Assembly (NCBI RefSeq): GCF_016909155.1
Contig: NZ_JAFBFG010000010.1
Coordinates: forward strand, 18,656 to 82,655
Direction of reading: 5' to 3'
Origin: Chryseomicrobium aureum
GTDB lineage: Bacteria; Bacillota; Bacilli; Bacillales_A; Planococcaceae
DNA length: 64,000 bases
The position numbers were made by a program, and so were the translations under genes. Below, in pieces: positions 41,604-50,781 of the stretch. The notes below the pieces were generated by a model. The model was not told the origin of the DNA. It saw only the letters and a program-made list of their open reading frames with translations, and did not search any database. Every line of letters starts with the position of its first letter. Positions within the stretch are counted from its first letter, which is position 1.

Positions 41604-43272
41604 AGGCCCCCGACCCACCTCCGCCACCACCGACTCCACCGCCCCCGCCAGAGCTAACGGAACCGCCGCTCGCACTTGCGCTAGTCGATGTGTTCGCTGC
41701 GACAAAGATGGTCATCAAGAACATTGGGTTCATCACAAAGTTGTTATCTTGACTGACTGCACTTGCCATCGTAAATGCTTCTGCTTTCTTTTCCGCTGTC
41801 TTCGAATCACTTCCTAGCAAATACGCATAGGCACGTTTTCGCTCATCTTCCGTCAATGCTTTCCACTCATCTTCTGTTACTTCCGGAAGAGATTTCTTCA
41901 ACGCGCGCCATTCTCCACGGATCAAGTGACCGTCCACTGAGATCGGCGAATAGAGAAGCTCAAAAATGAAAGCCGCGGATGCCAAGAAGATAGAAGCGGC
42001 CATCCATGGATAGACTTCATAGATGCCTGTGTATACTGCCAGTCCAACAAATAAAGCAGAAAGAGCCCCAGCGATCCAACGAACCATTGGGCGTTTTTCA
42101 TAAAAATCATGCAAGAGCACTTCTGCACGAACGCCTTTTGTCCATTTCGCAATGGCTTCGTTATAGGCCGAATGATTGATTGTTTTACTCGTAAACTCTT
42201 TTACTTGTGATAAGGTGAACCGTTCGCCATCCCCAATGCGGTCGACGAGAAGAGTTAGTAATGTTGCTTCATGGTCATGTTCTGTCGTTCGATTCACGAG
42301 CACAAACTCGTCTTCAGAAACTTGCGTTAAGTTCCCTTTCCGTACCAAATCAAGTATTGCCGCTGCCGTGACATGCGGAGAGAGGAAAGGGGAGTTCGTG
42401 AAATACAACGTTCCTGGAATGCTCAATGTTTCTTTTGGAACGAAGAAGCCATTCACATTGCTCGTAGCCGCTCGCTTTCGATTAAATGCTGAGAACCAGG
42501 CAAAGAACAAGCCAATCAATAAAATCGTACCGGCACCAGCAATAATTGGTACACCCACTGAAATCGCTGTCTGCTGATTCGCTGCAAAGGCTGCTGCTTC
42601 TTCCTCAAGTTTTGTCCGGTCCGCTGCCAATTCGTCTCGAATAGTCCCATTTTGAGCTGCAACCCCCGGGAATAGTTCCGCATCGAAAATTGCGCGGACG
42701 TCTCCGTTTCGGCCGTCACGCACAGTGCCCATCTCGAACCGCACACTACCATCACTCACAATTCGCTCAGACCCATAGGCTTCGTCATACCCGAGTGCTT
42801 CCGTGTCAGTCGACGTTTGTGGTGGCGTCACGATAATCGTCATGTCTTCATAAGCGGACTCGTTGCTGTCATCAAAGAACGCATAATAGAATTGTGCGCC
42901 GTCTTCAAACTTTTCTACAGCATTTTCTACTGTGTACGACAAATCAATTCTAATGGTCTCGCCATCATCACCTGCTCGGTAGATCCGGAATTCTCCGTCT
43001 TCGAACTCCGTGCGCAATTGTGTTCCATTTTCGGAAGCTGTAAAATTCTCAATCGCTGTTCCTTCTTTGGCAATCAAGGAGCGCGTAATTCCATTAAAGT
43101 CGTCTTCAAATGTATAGGTGAACGTTTCCGTGACTTGGGCAGTTCCATTTTCTTCTAACTGAACATCGATCAATACCGTGTCAATTTCAAAATCAATCGC
43201 AAAGGCTTGGAGCGGGAATAGCCCCGTCATGAGTAGCGCGAATAGGATTGGAAGGAGTAGCTTTTTTGTCAT
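41599..43272 (-). CDS. DUF2207 membrane protein
   Basis: The protein has 557 residues. A signal peptide, then a beta-rich outer domain (about 25-215, with TETFTYTFEDDFNGITRS), a helix, a winged-helix-like cytoplasmic part, two more helices and a glycine-rich tail (GGGGGVGGGGGGSGAF). This is the standard DUF2207 layout; function unknown. GAGGTG precedes the ATG. The stop codon TAG lies within the TCTAGA of the repeat element, and the glycine tail is intact. Confidence 0.85.
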   Translation of the reverse strand: MTKKLLLPILFALLMTGLFPLQAFAIDFEIDTVLIDVQLEENGTAQVTETFTYTFEDDFNGITRSLIAKEGTAIENFTASENGTQLRTEFEDGEFRIYRAGDDGETIRIDLSYTVENAVEKFEDGAQFYYAFFDDSNESAYEDMTIIVTPPQTSTDTEALGYDEAYGSERIVSDGSVRFEMGTVRDGRNGDVRAIFDAELFPGVAAQNGTIRDELAADRTKLEEEAAAFAANQQTAISVGVPIIAGAGTILLIGLFFAWFSAFNRKRAATSNVNGFFVPKETLSIPGTLYFTNSPFLSPHVTAAAILDLVRKGNLTQVSEDEFVLVNRTTEHDHEATLLTLLVDRIGDGERFTLSQVKEFTSKTINHSAYNEAIAKWTKGVRAEVLLHDFYEKRPMVRWIAGALSALFVGLAVYTGIYEVYPWMAASIFLASAAFIFELLYSPISVDGHLIRGEWRALKKSLPEVTEDEWKALTEDERKRAYAYLLGSDSKTAEKKAEAFTMASAVSQDNNFVMNPMFLMTIFVAANTSTSASASGGSVSSGGGGGVGGGGGGSGAF

Positions 43273-43444
43273 TTGTTATCACCTCTTCCCTTTATTTACG
43301 AATAAGCTGAAAAAAAGTTTCGGGTAAAGAAGTGTGTAAGTTCCTTAGGATATTTTTGGAGATAAAAGGATTTTGAGACTTTTTCTAGAATAAGAGTAGA
43401 GATGGGATTTATTCGATAAGAATTAGTGAAGGGGGGAAAACCAC

Positions 43445-43906
43445 TTGAAGAAAGTAAAATATATTTTTGTGTTGCTACCAGTTCTTTTAATTGTGCTTAT
43501 AGTCACCACTAACTCTATTGCTTCCTCTCAGTCTTTTAAACTCACAAATTCAGTTACGAGTGGGCCTTGGGTGCTGAAGTATGAAGTCACTAAAAAGGGG
43601 AAAGAGAATTGGCAGCTTGATCAATTCCTGTTTAGTAGAGGCGAGGTTAAAGTTCGAGAACTCATTATGTATACAGAGTCATCAAACCTTGGTTCCGACG
43701 AAATAGGTCGTACAGAAATGAAAAGTGTGGACCATATAACGTTTACAAATCAACTTGCGAGTAGCTCAGAATATGTAGGGTTGTCGAATACAAGTAGAGT
43801 GGATGAAGAAGAAATGCGCCAAATTTTATCAAAGCTGACTACAACTATCCTTTGGAAAGAGGAAGGACAGGGAGAACAAGAACTAAAAATTACTCTGGGT
43901 GAATAG
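43445..43906 (+). CDS. Secreted or membrane-anchored protein, unknown
   Basis: The protein has 153 residues: one N-terminal hydrophobic helix (YIFVLLPVLLIVLIVTTNSI) and an outer beta-rich domain. TTG start behind GGGGGG. A second small gene of similar layout follows (43927). Confidence 0.6.
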   Translation: MKKVKYIFVLLPVLLIVLIVTTNSIASSQSFKLTNSVTSGPWVLKYEVTKKGKENWQLDQFLFSRGEVKVRELIMYTESSNLGSDEIGRTEMKSVDHITFTNQLASSSEYVGLSNTSRVDEEEMRQILSKLTTTILWKEEGQGEQELKITLGE

Positions 43907-43926
43907 AAGGGGGCATAAGTAAAACG

Positions 43927-44304
43927 ATGAAAAGTAAAGAAGCTCAATACAAAATTTTAAGCATTATTTTAGCAATTGCACTGATTGTAGTAGTATCCAT
44001 GCAGGTATTTACATACCCTAGCAATTCTTTAGAGTTACATAGTTGGTTACTGAATGAAGAAAATCTAGCATCACTGGATGACGAAATTTTCCTAACTAGC
44101 ACCGGCAAAACGGCTGAGGAAATTCGAAATATTTATAGTTCCAATAACCCGCATCAAGTGAACCAGTTTACATTTATAAATATGAGTGGTGGAGCACGAT
44201 CTTTACTAATTGAGACTTCTCCAGGATATGAGAAGTTCAAGGTCATTCGTGTGATTGAATTGAATGAGGAAGTAGAGGCGTTTTTAGAAAGCTCTCTAGA
44301 ATAA
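43927..44304 (+). CDS. Membrane-anchored protein, unknown
   Basis: The protein has 125 residues with one N-terminal helix (LSIILAIALIVVVSMQVF) and a soluble domain. 20 nt after the preceding gene, so probably one operon. No motif recognised. Confidence 0.6.
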   Translation: MKSKEAQYKILSIILAIALIVVVSMQVFTYPSNSLELHSWLLNEENLASLDDEIFLTSTGKTAEEIRNIYSSNNPHQVNQFTFINMSGGARSLLIETSPGYEKFKVIRVIELNEEVEAFLESSLE

Positions 44305-44310
44305 TAGAAA

Positions 44311-44375
44311 CTCCCAAGGAAGATTTCAATGAAGTAGCTAACTTCACTTATGAAATCTTCGCTGGGAGCTTTTTT
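44311..44375. terminator. Long bidirectional terminator between convergent genes
   Basis: CTCCCA(AGG)AAGATTTCA pairs with TGAAATCTTC(GC)TGGGAG across about 20 nt, followed by CTTTTTT on the plus strand. Confidence 0.75.
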
Positions 44376-45292
44376 CACTCCGGCATTTGATTTAAATAAT
44401 ACTCTCGGCCATTCGCATCTTTGATGATGCGCTTTCCGACCTTTTCAAATTCTAATGAGTCTTCGTCATCTAGTTGAATAAAGTATTTAGTGTCTTCTAC
44501 AGTGATTTGAGCTTTTGGAAACTCTAAGTAAATCTCGTCGGTACTGTTGAACCCTTGTTCAAATAGATAGTCATCCAGCACTGAAAGAGTACCATCTCTC
44601 ATTCCGAGGGACCTCATATAAATAACAATCCCTTTTGCATTATTCCCAAAAATTTGTCCGCCATCGATTTGGAATCCGTAATCAAAATCCTCTACACGGG
44701 CTACTAAAAACTCTGCTTCCTCGATATACTGATCCGTACTAAACACATTGCCCTCGCTATCCTCATACAGTCGTGGTCCCGTTTGAATGAGCTCAAAAAT
44801 TAATTCTCCTGCACTGTAAATCACAAATAAGGACTTATCTCGTTCTACATCAATATCTGTATACGTCATTTCAAATGTGCCTTCAGCCGGCATGTCGGCT
44901 GGATTGATCCACGGACGAACAGCGCTCATTGTAGGATCAGTCACAATGACCAGATTTCCATCGATGAAGTGGAACGAGTCGCCTGAATTCGTATGTCCAC
45001 GAAAAATCATACCTTCAAAGATATGAGCGTCTTCTATGACAGAAGCGGTAGATTGCTTTGTCGGAACTGTCGCTTGTTCCGATGTGAGAGTTGCCTGCAA
45101 CCAAGTAGTTGTGCCTAATAGAATCGCCAGTACAAGTGTAGCGGCAGCCACAACAGCGAAAGCGGAGAAGGGCTTTTCCTTACGCGTATAAAGAGCTTCC
45201 CGAACGGCTTGCTTGGAAGTGGAATCAAATTTAGCCTGTTCGAAAACTGTTTCATCCATAGCTTCTTTAAGGTTGTTTAATTCGTTCCCCAT
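44375..45292 (-). CDS. Membrane anti-sigma-type protein paired with ECF sigma factor
   Basis: The protein has 305 residues. A cytoplasmic ~45-residue N-terminus, one transmembrane helix (FAVVAAATLVLAILLGTTTW) and an outer domain of about 230 residues. The layout and overlap with the ECF sigma gene indicate an anti-sigma/sensor. No catalytic motif. Confidence 0.7.
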   Translation of the reverse strand: MGNELNNLKEAMDETVFEQAKFDSTSKQAVREALYTRKEKPFSAFAVVAAATLVLAILLGTTTWLQATLTSEQATVPTKQSTASVIEDAHIFEGMIFRGHTNSGDSFHFIDGNLVIVTDPTMSAVRPWINPADMPAEGTFEMTYTDIDVERDKSLFVIYSAGELIFELIQTGPRLYEDSEGNVFSTDQYIEEAEFLVARVEDFDYGFQIDGGQIFGNNAKGIVIYMRSLGMRDGTLSVLDDYLFEQGFNSTDEIYLEFPKAQITVEDTKYFIQLDDEDSLEFEKVGKRIIKDANGREYYLNQMPE

Positions 45293-45828
45293 ACAAAATC
45301 CTCTCCTTTCAACTGGTGGTGTAGTTCCATTTTTGCTCGGCGCAATCGTGTATGGAGGGTGGCTTCTTTTACTTTCAGCACTTCGCTCATTTCTCGGACT
45401 GTTAATTCCTCATAATAATAGAGGAAAATTACTTCACGATAACCTTGCTTTAGCGCCAAAACAGCTTGGCTGAGCTGCGCGTTGGAAGAACTCGTCGTGA
45501 GCATATCTTCCGCCGATTGAGTTGTCTCGGTCGAGTGTTTGGAATCGAGTCCAGTCACACGGCGAAACCACGATGACTTTAAATAATCTTTCGATTGATT
45601 GATCGTCAGGCGAATCAACCAGCCTCGCACGGAATGCAATTTTTCGCGCTTTGAATAGTAATGATACGCTTTGACGAACACATCCTGCACCACGTCTTGC
45701 GCGGTCGACCAGTTCTTCACATAGGTGTAAGCTAGCTTTGTCATCTCTAAGCCATATGTATCCATCAGGTCATCATGCCATAGATGTTGCTGATGGGTCG
45801 CTTCTTTCGTTTGCCTCAGTTCTTCCAT
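45277..45828 (-). CDS. ECF-type RNA polymerase sigma factor
   Basis: The protein has about 183 residues. Region 2: TYGLEMTKLAYTYVKNWSTA, QDVVQDVFVKAYHYY, VRGWLIRLTINQSKDYLKS. Region 4: LALKQGYREVIFLYYYEELT, EMSEVLKVKEATLHTRLRRA. The ATG at 45828 has GAGGTGG upstream; the longer frame to 45888 would cover the promoter at 45852-45878. Confidence 0.9.
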   Translation of the reverse strand: MEELRQTKEATHQQHLWHDDLMDTYGLEMTKLAYTYVKNWSTAQDVVQDVFVKAYHYYSKREKLHSVRGWLIRLTINQSKDYLKSSWFRRVTGLDSKHSTETTQSAEDMLTTSSSNAQLSQAVLALKQGYREVIFLYYYEELTVREMSEVLKVKEATLHTRLRRAKMELHHQLKGEDFVWGTN

Positions 45829-45851
45829 GAATTCCACCTCTTTACATATAT

Positions 45852-45878
45852 AACGATTGAGAAGCAGAAATACTTTCA
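45852..45878 (-). promoter_or_regulatory. ECF-type promoter of the sigma factor operon
   Basis: Minus strand: TGAAAG (45878-45873), 17-bp spacer, CGTT (45855-45852). This resembles SigW/SigM-type promoters (TGAAAC-N16-CGTA) and suggests autoregulation. Confidence 0.5.
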
Positions 45879-45895
45879 ACTTCGCCAAAGTTTTA

Positions 45896-45930
45896 TAAAA
45901 AAAAAACGGCCTCGCAAATGAAGGAGGCCG
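45896..45930 (-). terminator. Terminator of the small membrane gene at 45942
   Basis: CGGCCTC (45924-45930 region on the minus strand) pairs with GAGGCCG (45913-45907), followed by ten T residues. Confidence 0.85.
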
Positions 45931-45941
45931 CTCGTGTGAAT

Positions 45942-46130
45942 CTACGCTGTTCGTGGTTTACGGAAAGCAATTGCTGTCGCTATCGCCAATAGTCCAGCAA
46001 AGATGGCTACTGGTAAAGCGCGTGCAGATAAAGTCTCCGTTGTGTAATCGGAAAAATAGATAATGAGTAAACTGATGCAAGATAGAAGAAAAATTGTTGC
46101 GAGTCCCCAGTTGATAATGTGCGTGTTCAT
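45942..46130 (-). CDS. Small two-helix membrane protein
   Basis: The protein has 62 residues, with two hydrophobic helices and a basic C-terminus (FRKPRTA). AGGGGAC precedes the ATG. Own terminator. Function unknown. Confidence 0.55.
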   Translation of the reverse strand: MNTHIINWGLATIFLLSCISLLIIYFSDYTTETLSARALPVAIFAGLLAIATAIAFRKPRTA

Positions 46131-46229
46131 TTGCCAGTCCCCTTTAGTGAATAAGATAAAAACCTTTTTTAACCAATATTCCTACTATTTCCATCTTATA
46201 CATAGAGGGTAATTCTGTAAATAATTACT

Positions 46230-47126
46230 TTAATCCATCTCCATTTGCTTCAACGAAACGCCATCTTTTGTCTTCCATTCCGTCAGACCATTCGCTTTTC
46301 CGCCAATGACAAATGCTGCCGCGAAGGAAGGGCTTGGGAACAAGACGTCTTCAAGCAAAATTCCCGATTCATCGATCTTCGCTTTCATACGTCGCTCAAT
46401 GACATTCGGCTGCAAACTCTCCGTGTCTTCTTTTTCAATCAAGCTGCCTTTTAATACGACGAATCCTTCATTGGTCTGCTTGCACGTCGCATGAACCGTC
46501 ACACCACTTTTTCGGATGGTGCGCGATAAATAAAGCGTCAAATCTTCTTCGGAATGAGAAAGGACCGTTTTCGTCGTCACGACAGGTCTCTCTGTCAACG
46601 GCTCAAACAATTTATGACCAAGTGTCCCCATCATCAGTTTTGCATTATCAATGAATTCCTCCAGCTCACTTTCTTTTTGCTCCGTGATATTTCCAGGAGT
46701 CGGATTGTTGCCGTTTTTCACGACGTAACGACCGGCATCTTTGGCCAGAAGATAGAAGCGATTCTCCAAGTAACTGATTTCTGTGGGACCAAACGAATTA
46801 TTCGAAGTCGTGAAAATCACAGCCTCTGTCCAATAATCTTTATCTGCATTTCGCTTATGTTCAATCAAACGACTCAGCAAACCATCGCCATTTCTGCGCA
46901 CGCCAGCTTGTCCAACATACACCACATCTTCATTGGTCTCTTCACTTGTTCCAAATAAAAAGTACACGCCTGTCTGCGCAAGTTCTGCACGATCTTTCGA
47001 ATTCTCCAGCTCTGTTCGTGGAATCTTAAACGCAATCCCTGTCCAGTTGGCCAATGTACAGATGATTCGTCCTGTAGGATTGCCATCCATTAAATATAAA
47101 TTGATACTCTTCCCGCGACTTTGCAT
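46230..47126 (-). CDS. GIY-YIG nuclease family protein with DUF4357
   Basis: The protein has 298 residues. The GIY-YIG core is at about residues 50-130: GVYFLFG, then VVYVGQAGVRRNGDGLLSRL and a conserved Glu in NRFYLL region. A DUF4357-type C-terminus follows. Such proteins are common next to defence genes, though a nuclease activity for this family has not been generally shown. GGAGG precedes the ATG. It lies divergent to the TIGR04141 gene. Confidence 0.8.
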   Translation of the reverse strand: MQSRGKSINLYLMDGNPTGRIICTLANWTGIAFKIPRTELENSKDRAELAQTGVYFLFGTSEETNEDVVYVGQAGVRRNGDGLLSRLIEHKRNADKDYWTEAVIFTTSNNSFGPTEISYLENRFYLLAKDAGRYVVKNGNNPTPGNITEQKESELEEFIDNAKLMMGTLGHKLFEPLTERPVVTTKTVLSHSEEDLTLYLSRTIRKSGVTVHATCKQTNEGFVVLKGSLIEKEDTESLQPNVIERRMKAKIDESGILLEDVLFPSPSFAAAFVIGGKANGLTEWKTKDGVSLKQMEMD

Positions 47127-47339
47127 TCCCTAACCTCCGTGATTTCTACTACAAATTTTTTAATCCTTCCTACAACGACCAAGGAAACGGAAGGGTTTTA
47201 CTTTCTTTTACAACTTTACACTTTTTCCAGTGGGGATTAAATATGAAAATATATGGATTACTTTGAAACTAAACCTTTTGACTTACGTAAAGAAAGTTAA
47301 ATGAGAAATATTGGAGATTAATTTGAAGGAGGGAATACA

Positions 47340-48917
47340 ATGACGAAATATAAGGTGACAGCTTATCTTATAAAACAAGATTATGAGAACTTAAATGACG
47401 TAATTAAGGAGGATGCTGTTGTTAAAGAATATGAGTTAAAGGATTATCCAAACTTAGAAGGGAAATTAATTGTTGGATTAAATAAAATGAATTCTCCCAC
47501 TTGGATTAATTTAGTGAAGTTAGGAATTCAAGAATCTATGGAAGAGATTTTAAATAGCTCTACAAGAGCACTATTACTTTTAAATTGCGAAGATAATACT
47601 TTGGCATTCGTCTTTGGGTTTGGTAGACACTTATTAAAAGATGAATATATAGTAAAAGATTTTGGAATAAAAGTAGTGTTAAATAGCGTAGACTCTCAAA
47701 AGTTAAAGAGTATTGATAAAGCTAATGTTGGAGAGATGACTATACAATCTAGAACTCAAACAAGTAGTAGCTCATCAGTGAATGTATTTGGCATAGATAT
47801 TGCCAAAGACTTTCTTAAAGCTGTGACTGGGGAGCCTGTAAATGAAAAGCTTGGTAAAGTTATTACAGGGAGAGAGTCAGCTCAGTTTGAATATGATTTT
47901 GAAAATGATTTTAATAAATTTCAAGAGGTATGTAATATTTTAATCGAGAAATACAAGAGCGATGAATATAAGGAAGATTTTAGCTGGGTGGATAACTTAC
48001 AACAAGTAAATGATAGTAAAACTAAAGAAGATCTAAATTCACTACTAATGCAAACTCTTAAATCAGAGGAAGTGGAAAGAATTAGTTTAGCTCCGCCAGA
48101 GATTATTGAATGGAATGATATTGGTAAGTTTTCTTATACTGAAGGAGGGGAGCGTAGTTCAGAACTTGAGATAGGTGGATATTTAAAATATATAGAGAAA
48201 TATGAAGATTTAACATTTGAACAATTAAATCGTCATTATATTCATGTTTGGAGCAGTGACGATGAGAATGCCAGAGTTCACAAATGGAAAGTTTATGACT
48301 GTATGCTGTTTGAAACTACGATTGGGTCAAGTGATTATGTCCTTACAATGGGCAGTTGGTTCAAATTAGATCAAGATTTCGTTAGCAATGTAGAAGAGTA
48401 TTTATCAAAAATTGATTACTGTGACTTAGATCTTCCAATATGTAAGAAAAAAGAAAAAGAAGGAGAATATAATTTACGAGTTGCTGATGGAAGTGAAGAC
48501 ATTGTAAGCTTGGATGCAAAATTAGTTAGATACCAAGGGAGCAATATAGAAGTGTGTGATTTGCTAACTAATCAAGGTCATCTTATACATGTTAAACCTT
48601 GGACAAGTTCATCAACCTTAAGCCATCTATTTTCTCAAGGTAGGGTTTCAAGTGAGAGCTTGTTGGAGGATATAGAATTCAGAAAGCTTGCTAGGGATAA
48701 AATAGCGGAAATAGATGAAAGATTCATGGATCATATCTTGGAGGAAGGCTACAATCCAAATGATATTGAAATCGTATATGCAATAATTGATTCAAGCGAT
48801 AAAGTTTTAACTGAACGATTGCCATTCTTTTCTAAGCTTAATATGATGCAGGCGGTAAAACATATTAAAACTATTGGGTATAAAGTTACTTTGTTAAAGG
48901 TGAAAAAAGAAAAATAA
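47340..48917 (+). CDS. TIGR04141/DUF6119 sporadically distributed protein, defence-associated
   Basis: The protein has 525 residues. The opening KVTAYLIKQDYENLNDVIKE and the following FGFGRHLLKDEYIVKDFGIK match the TIGR04141 family, whose members have a patchy distribution often near restriction genes. Codon use is markedly more AT-rich than in its neighbours, suggesting transfer. Its mechanism is unknown. It lies 270 bp upstream of hsdM, with a weak terminator-like hairpin between. Confidence 0.8.
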   Translation: MTKYKVTAYLIKQDYENLNDVIKEDAVVKEYELKDYPNLEGKLIVGLNKMNSPTWINLVKLGIQESMEEILNSSTRALLLLNCEDNTLAFVFGFGRHLLKDEYIVKDFGIKVVLNSVDSQKLKSIDKANVGEMTIQSRTQTSSSSSVNVFGIDIAKDFLKAVTGEPVNEKLGKVITGRESAQFEYDFENDFNKFQEVCNILIEKYKSDEYKEDFSWVDNLQQVNDSKTKEDLNSLLMQTLKSEEVERISLAPPEIIEWNDIGKFSYTEGGERSSELEIGGYLKYIEKYEDLTFEQLNRHYIHVWSSDDENARVHKWKVYDCMLFETTIGSSDYVLTMGSWFKLDQDFVSNVEEYLSKIDYCDLDLPICKKKEKEGEYNLRVADGSEDIVSLDAKLVRYQGSNIEVCDLLTNQGHLIHVKPWTSSSTLSHLFSQGRVSSESLLEDIEFRKLARDKIAEIDERFMDHILEEGYNPNDIEIVYAIIDSSDKVLTERLPFFSKLNMMQAVKHIKTIGYKVTLLKVKKEK

Positions 48918-48922
48918 AGACT

Positions 48923-48992
48923 ATAGCTCCTGCGAAATATCTCATTAAAGAAGTACTCTTCTTATTTGAAATATCACCTGGGAGCTTTTTCT
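48923..48992 (+). terminator. Possible terminator after the TIGR04141 gene
   Basis: AGCTCC near 48928 and GGAGCT before CTTTTTC form the base of a long imperfect hairpin. It resembles the terminator at 44311-44375 (GGGAGCTTTTT). Confidence 0.45.
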
Positions 48993-49188
48993 ATTTCGTT
49001 AAGATAATCATTTGGATTTCCCTAACAAATCACCCATGTTATTACCCCTCACTTGATTTATACTATATATAGATTGCCTTTTATAAAATTTAATAGATAT
49101 GAGCAATGGTTTTTCGAGTTTTGGCTAGCCATTAACAATTCAATAAGCTTACATAAATCATTACCAAGAAAAGAAATGAGGAAATAGA

Positions 49189-50781
49189 ATGTCTACTTTA
49201 AATCAAAAATTGTTCAGTGCGGCAGACAACCTGCGCAGCAAAATGGACGCATCTGAATACAAGAACTACTTACTAGGATTGATCTTCTATAAATACTTAT
49301 CTGATAAACAACTAGAAAAAGTTGTGTTAATCGCGGATGAATCACTAGAAGAATACAACATACAACAGAAACAGACAGAGTTATTTGCTGGACTGATGGC
49401 AGATGCAGAAATCAGAGATGATTTAGTAGAAACATTGGTCGATACATTAGGTTATGTCATCGCACCAGAATATCTATTCAATGTCTTGGCTGCACAAGCT
49501 CAACAAAACATTTTCCAATTGAACGACCTAAACAAAGCATTCGTGCAATTAGCGTCGGAGTTTGACCAATTCAATGGTCTGTTTGATGATGTGGATTTGA
49601 AATCGAAAAAATTAGGTTCAGATGACCAACAACGCAATATCACGATTACAGAAGTCTTGAAGAAATTGAACCATGTGGATTTGATGGGGCATGGTGGAGA
49701 TGTTATCGGAGACGCATACGAATTCTTAATCAGTCAGTTTGCATCTGAAGCGGGAAAGAAAGCCGGAGAGTTCTATACACCTCACGAAGTATCGGACATG
49801 ATGGCACGTATTGCCGCAATGGGGCAAGAAGACAAAAAACTGTTTAGTGTCTTTGATCCGACAATGGGTTCAGGTTCTTTGATGCTGAACGTTCGTAACT
49901 ATATCAACTATCCGGACAGTGTGAAATATCACGGGCAAGAGCTGAATACGACGACATTTAACTTAGCGAAAATGAATTTGATCCTTCATGGTGTCGACAA
50001 AGAAGACATGCGCTTGCGTAATGGGGATACGTTGAACAAGGACTGGCCGACGGATGAGCCTTATACGTTCGACTCTGTCCTAATGAATCCTCCGTACTCA
50101 GCAAAATGGTCGGCAGATGATACATTCTTAGATGATTCTCGTTTTAACCGTTACGGAAAGCTTGCGCCAAAATCCAAGGCTGACTTTGCCTTCTTACTAC
50201 ATGGCTACTACCACTTGAAAGATTCTGGAACGATGGCAATCGTCTTACCACATGGAGTGCTGTTCCGTGGTGCAGCAGAAGGTGTCATTCGGAAGAAGCT
50301 CTTGGAAGACGGAAGCATTGACGCAGTAATTGGTCTACCAAGTAACTTGTTCTTCGGTACGTCGATTCCAACGACAGTCATCATTTTGAAGAAGGATCGC
50401 GAGACACGTGACGTGCTCTTCATCGATGCAAGCAATGACTTTATCAAAGGCAAGAACCAGAACAAACTCTCAAAAGCAAACATCGATAAGATTGTGGAGG
50501 CCTATCGCAATCGTGAAAATATCGAAAAATATTCGTATGTTGCCAGCTTTGACGAGATCAAAGAAAATGATTTCAACTTGAACATCCCAAGATATGTCGA
50601 CACGTTTGAAGAGGAAGAAGAAGTTGATATGGCGACAATCGGTGCGACTATTAAAGACATCCGTAAAGAAAAAGCTGAACTTGAATCGAGTCTCTATGAA
50701 ATGATTTCCTCACTTCAATATGATGAAAAGAATGCGGAGTGGATTCAAGGAGCATTAGAGGTGTTTAAGCGTGGAGAATAA
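49189..50781 (+). CDS. hsdM: Type I restriction-modification system DNA methyltransferase subunit
   Basis: The protein has 530 residues. An N-terminal helical HsdM_N domain (about 5-135) is followed by the N6-adenine methylase: FDPTMGSGSLML (motif I) and NPPYS (motif IV). It uses S-adenosylmethionine to methylate the sites named by HsdS. GAGG precedes the ATG. hsdS overlaps its end. Likely partner of HsdS and HsdR in a heteropentamer. Confidence 0.97.
   Translation: MSTLNQKLFSAADNLRSKMDASEYKNYLLGLIFYKYLSDKQLEKVVLIADESLEEYNIQQKQTELFAGLMADAEIRDDLVETLVDTLGYVIAPEYLFNVLAAQAQQNIFQLNDLNKAFVQLASEFDQFNGLFDDVDLKSKKLGSDDQQRNITITEVLKKLNHVDLMGHGGDVIGDAYEFLISQFASEAGKKAGEFYTPHEVSDMMARIAAMGQEDKKLFSVFDPTMGSGSLMLNVRNYINYPDSVKYHGQELNTTTFNLAKMNLILHGVDKEDMRLRNGDTLNKDWPTDEPYTFDSVLMNPPYSAKWSADDTFLDDSRFNRYGKLAPKSKADFAFLLHGYYHLKDSGTMAIVLPHGVLFRGAAEGVIRKKLLEDGSIDAVIGLPSNLFFGTSIPTTVIILKKDRETRDVLFIDASNDFIKGKNQNKLSKANIDKIVEAYRNRENIEKYSYVASFDEIKENDFNLNIPRYVDTFEEEEEVDMATIGATIKDIRKEKAELESSLYEMISSLQYDEKNAEWIQGALEVFKRGE

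Noticed and set aside
45213..45473. 86-residue plus-strand frame
   Set aside because: It is antisense to the overlapping sigma and anti-sigma genes, without a ribosome binding site.
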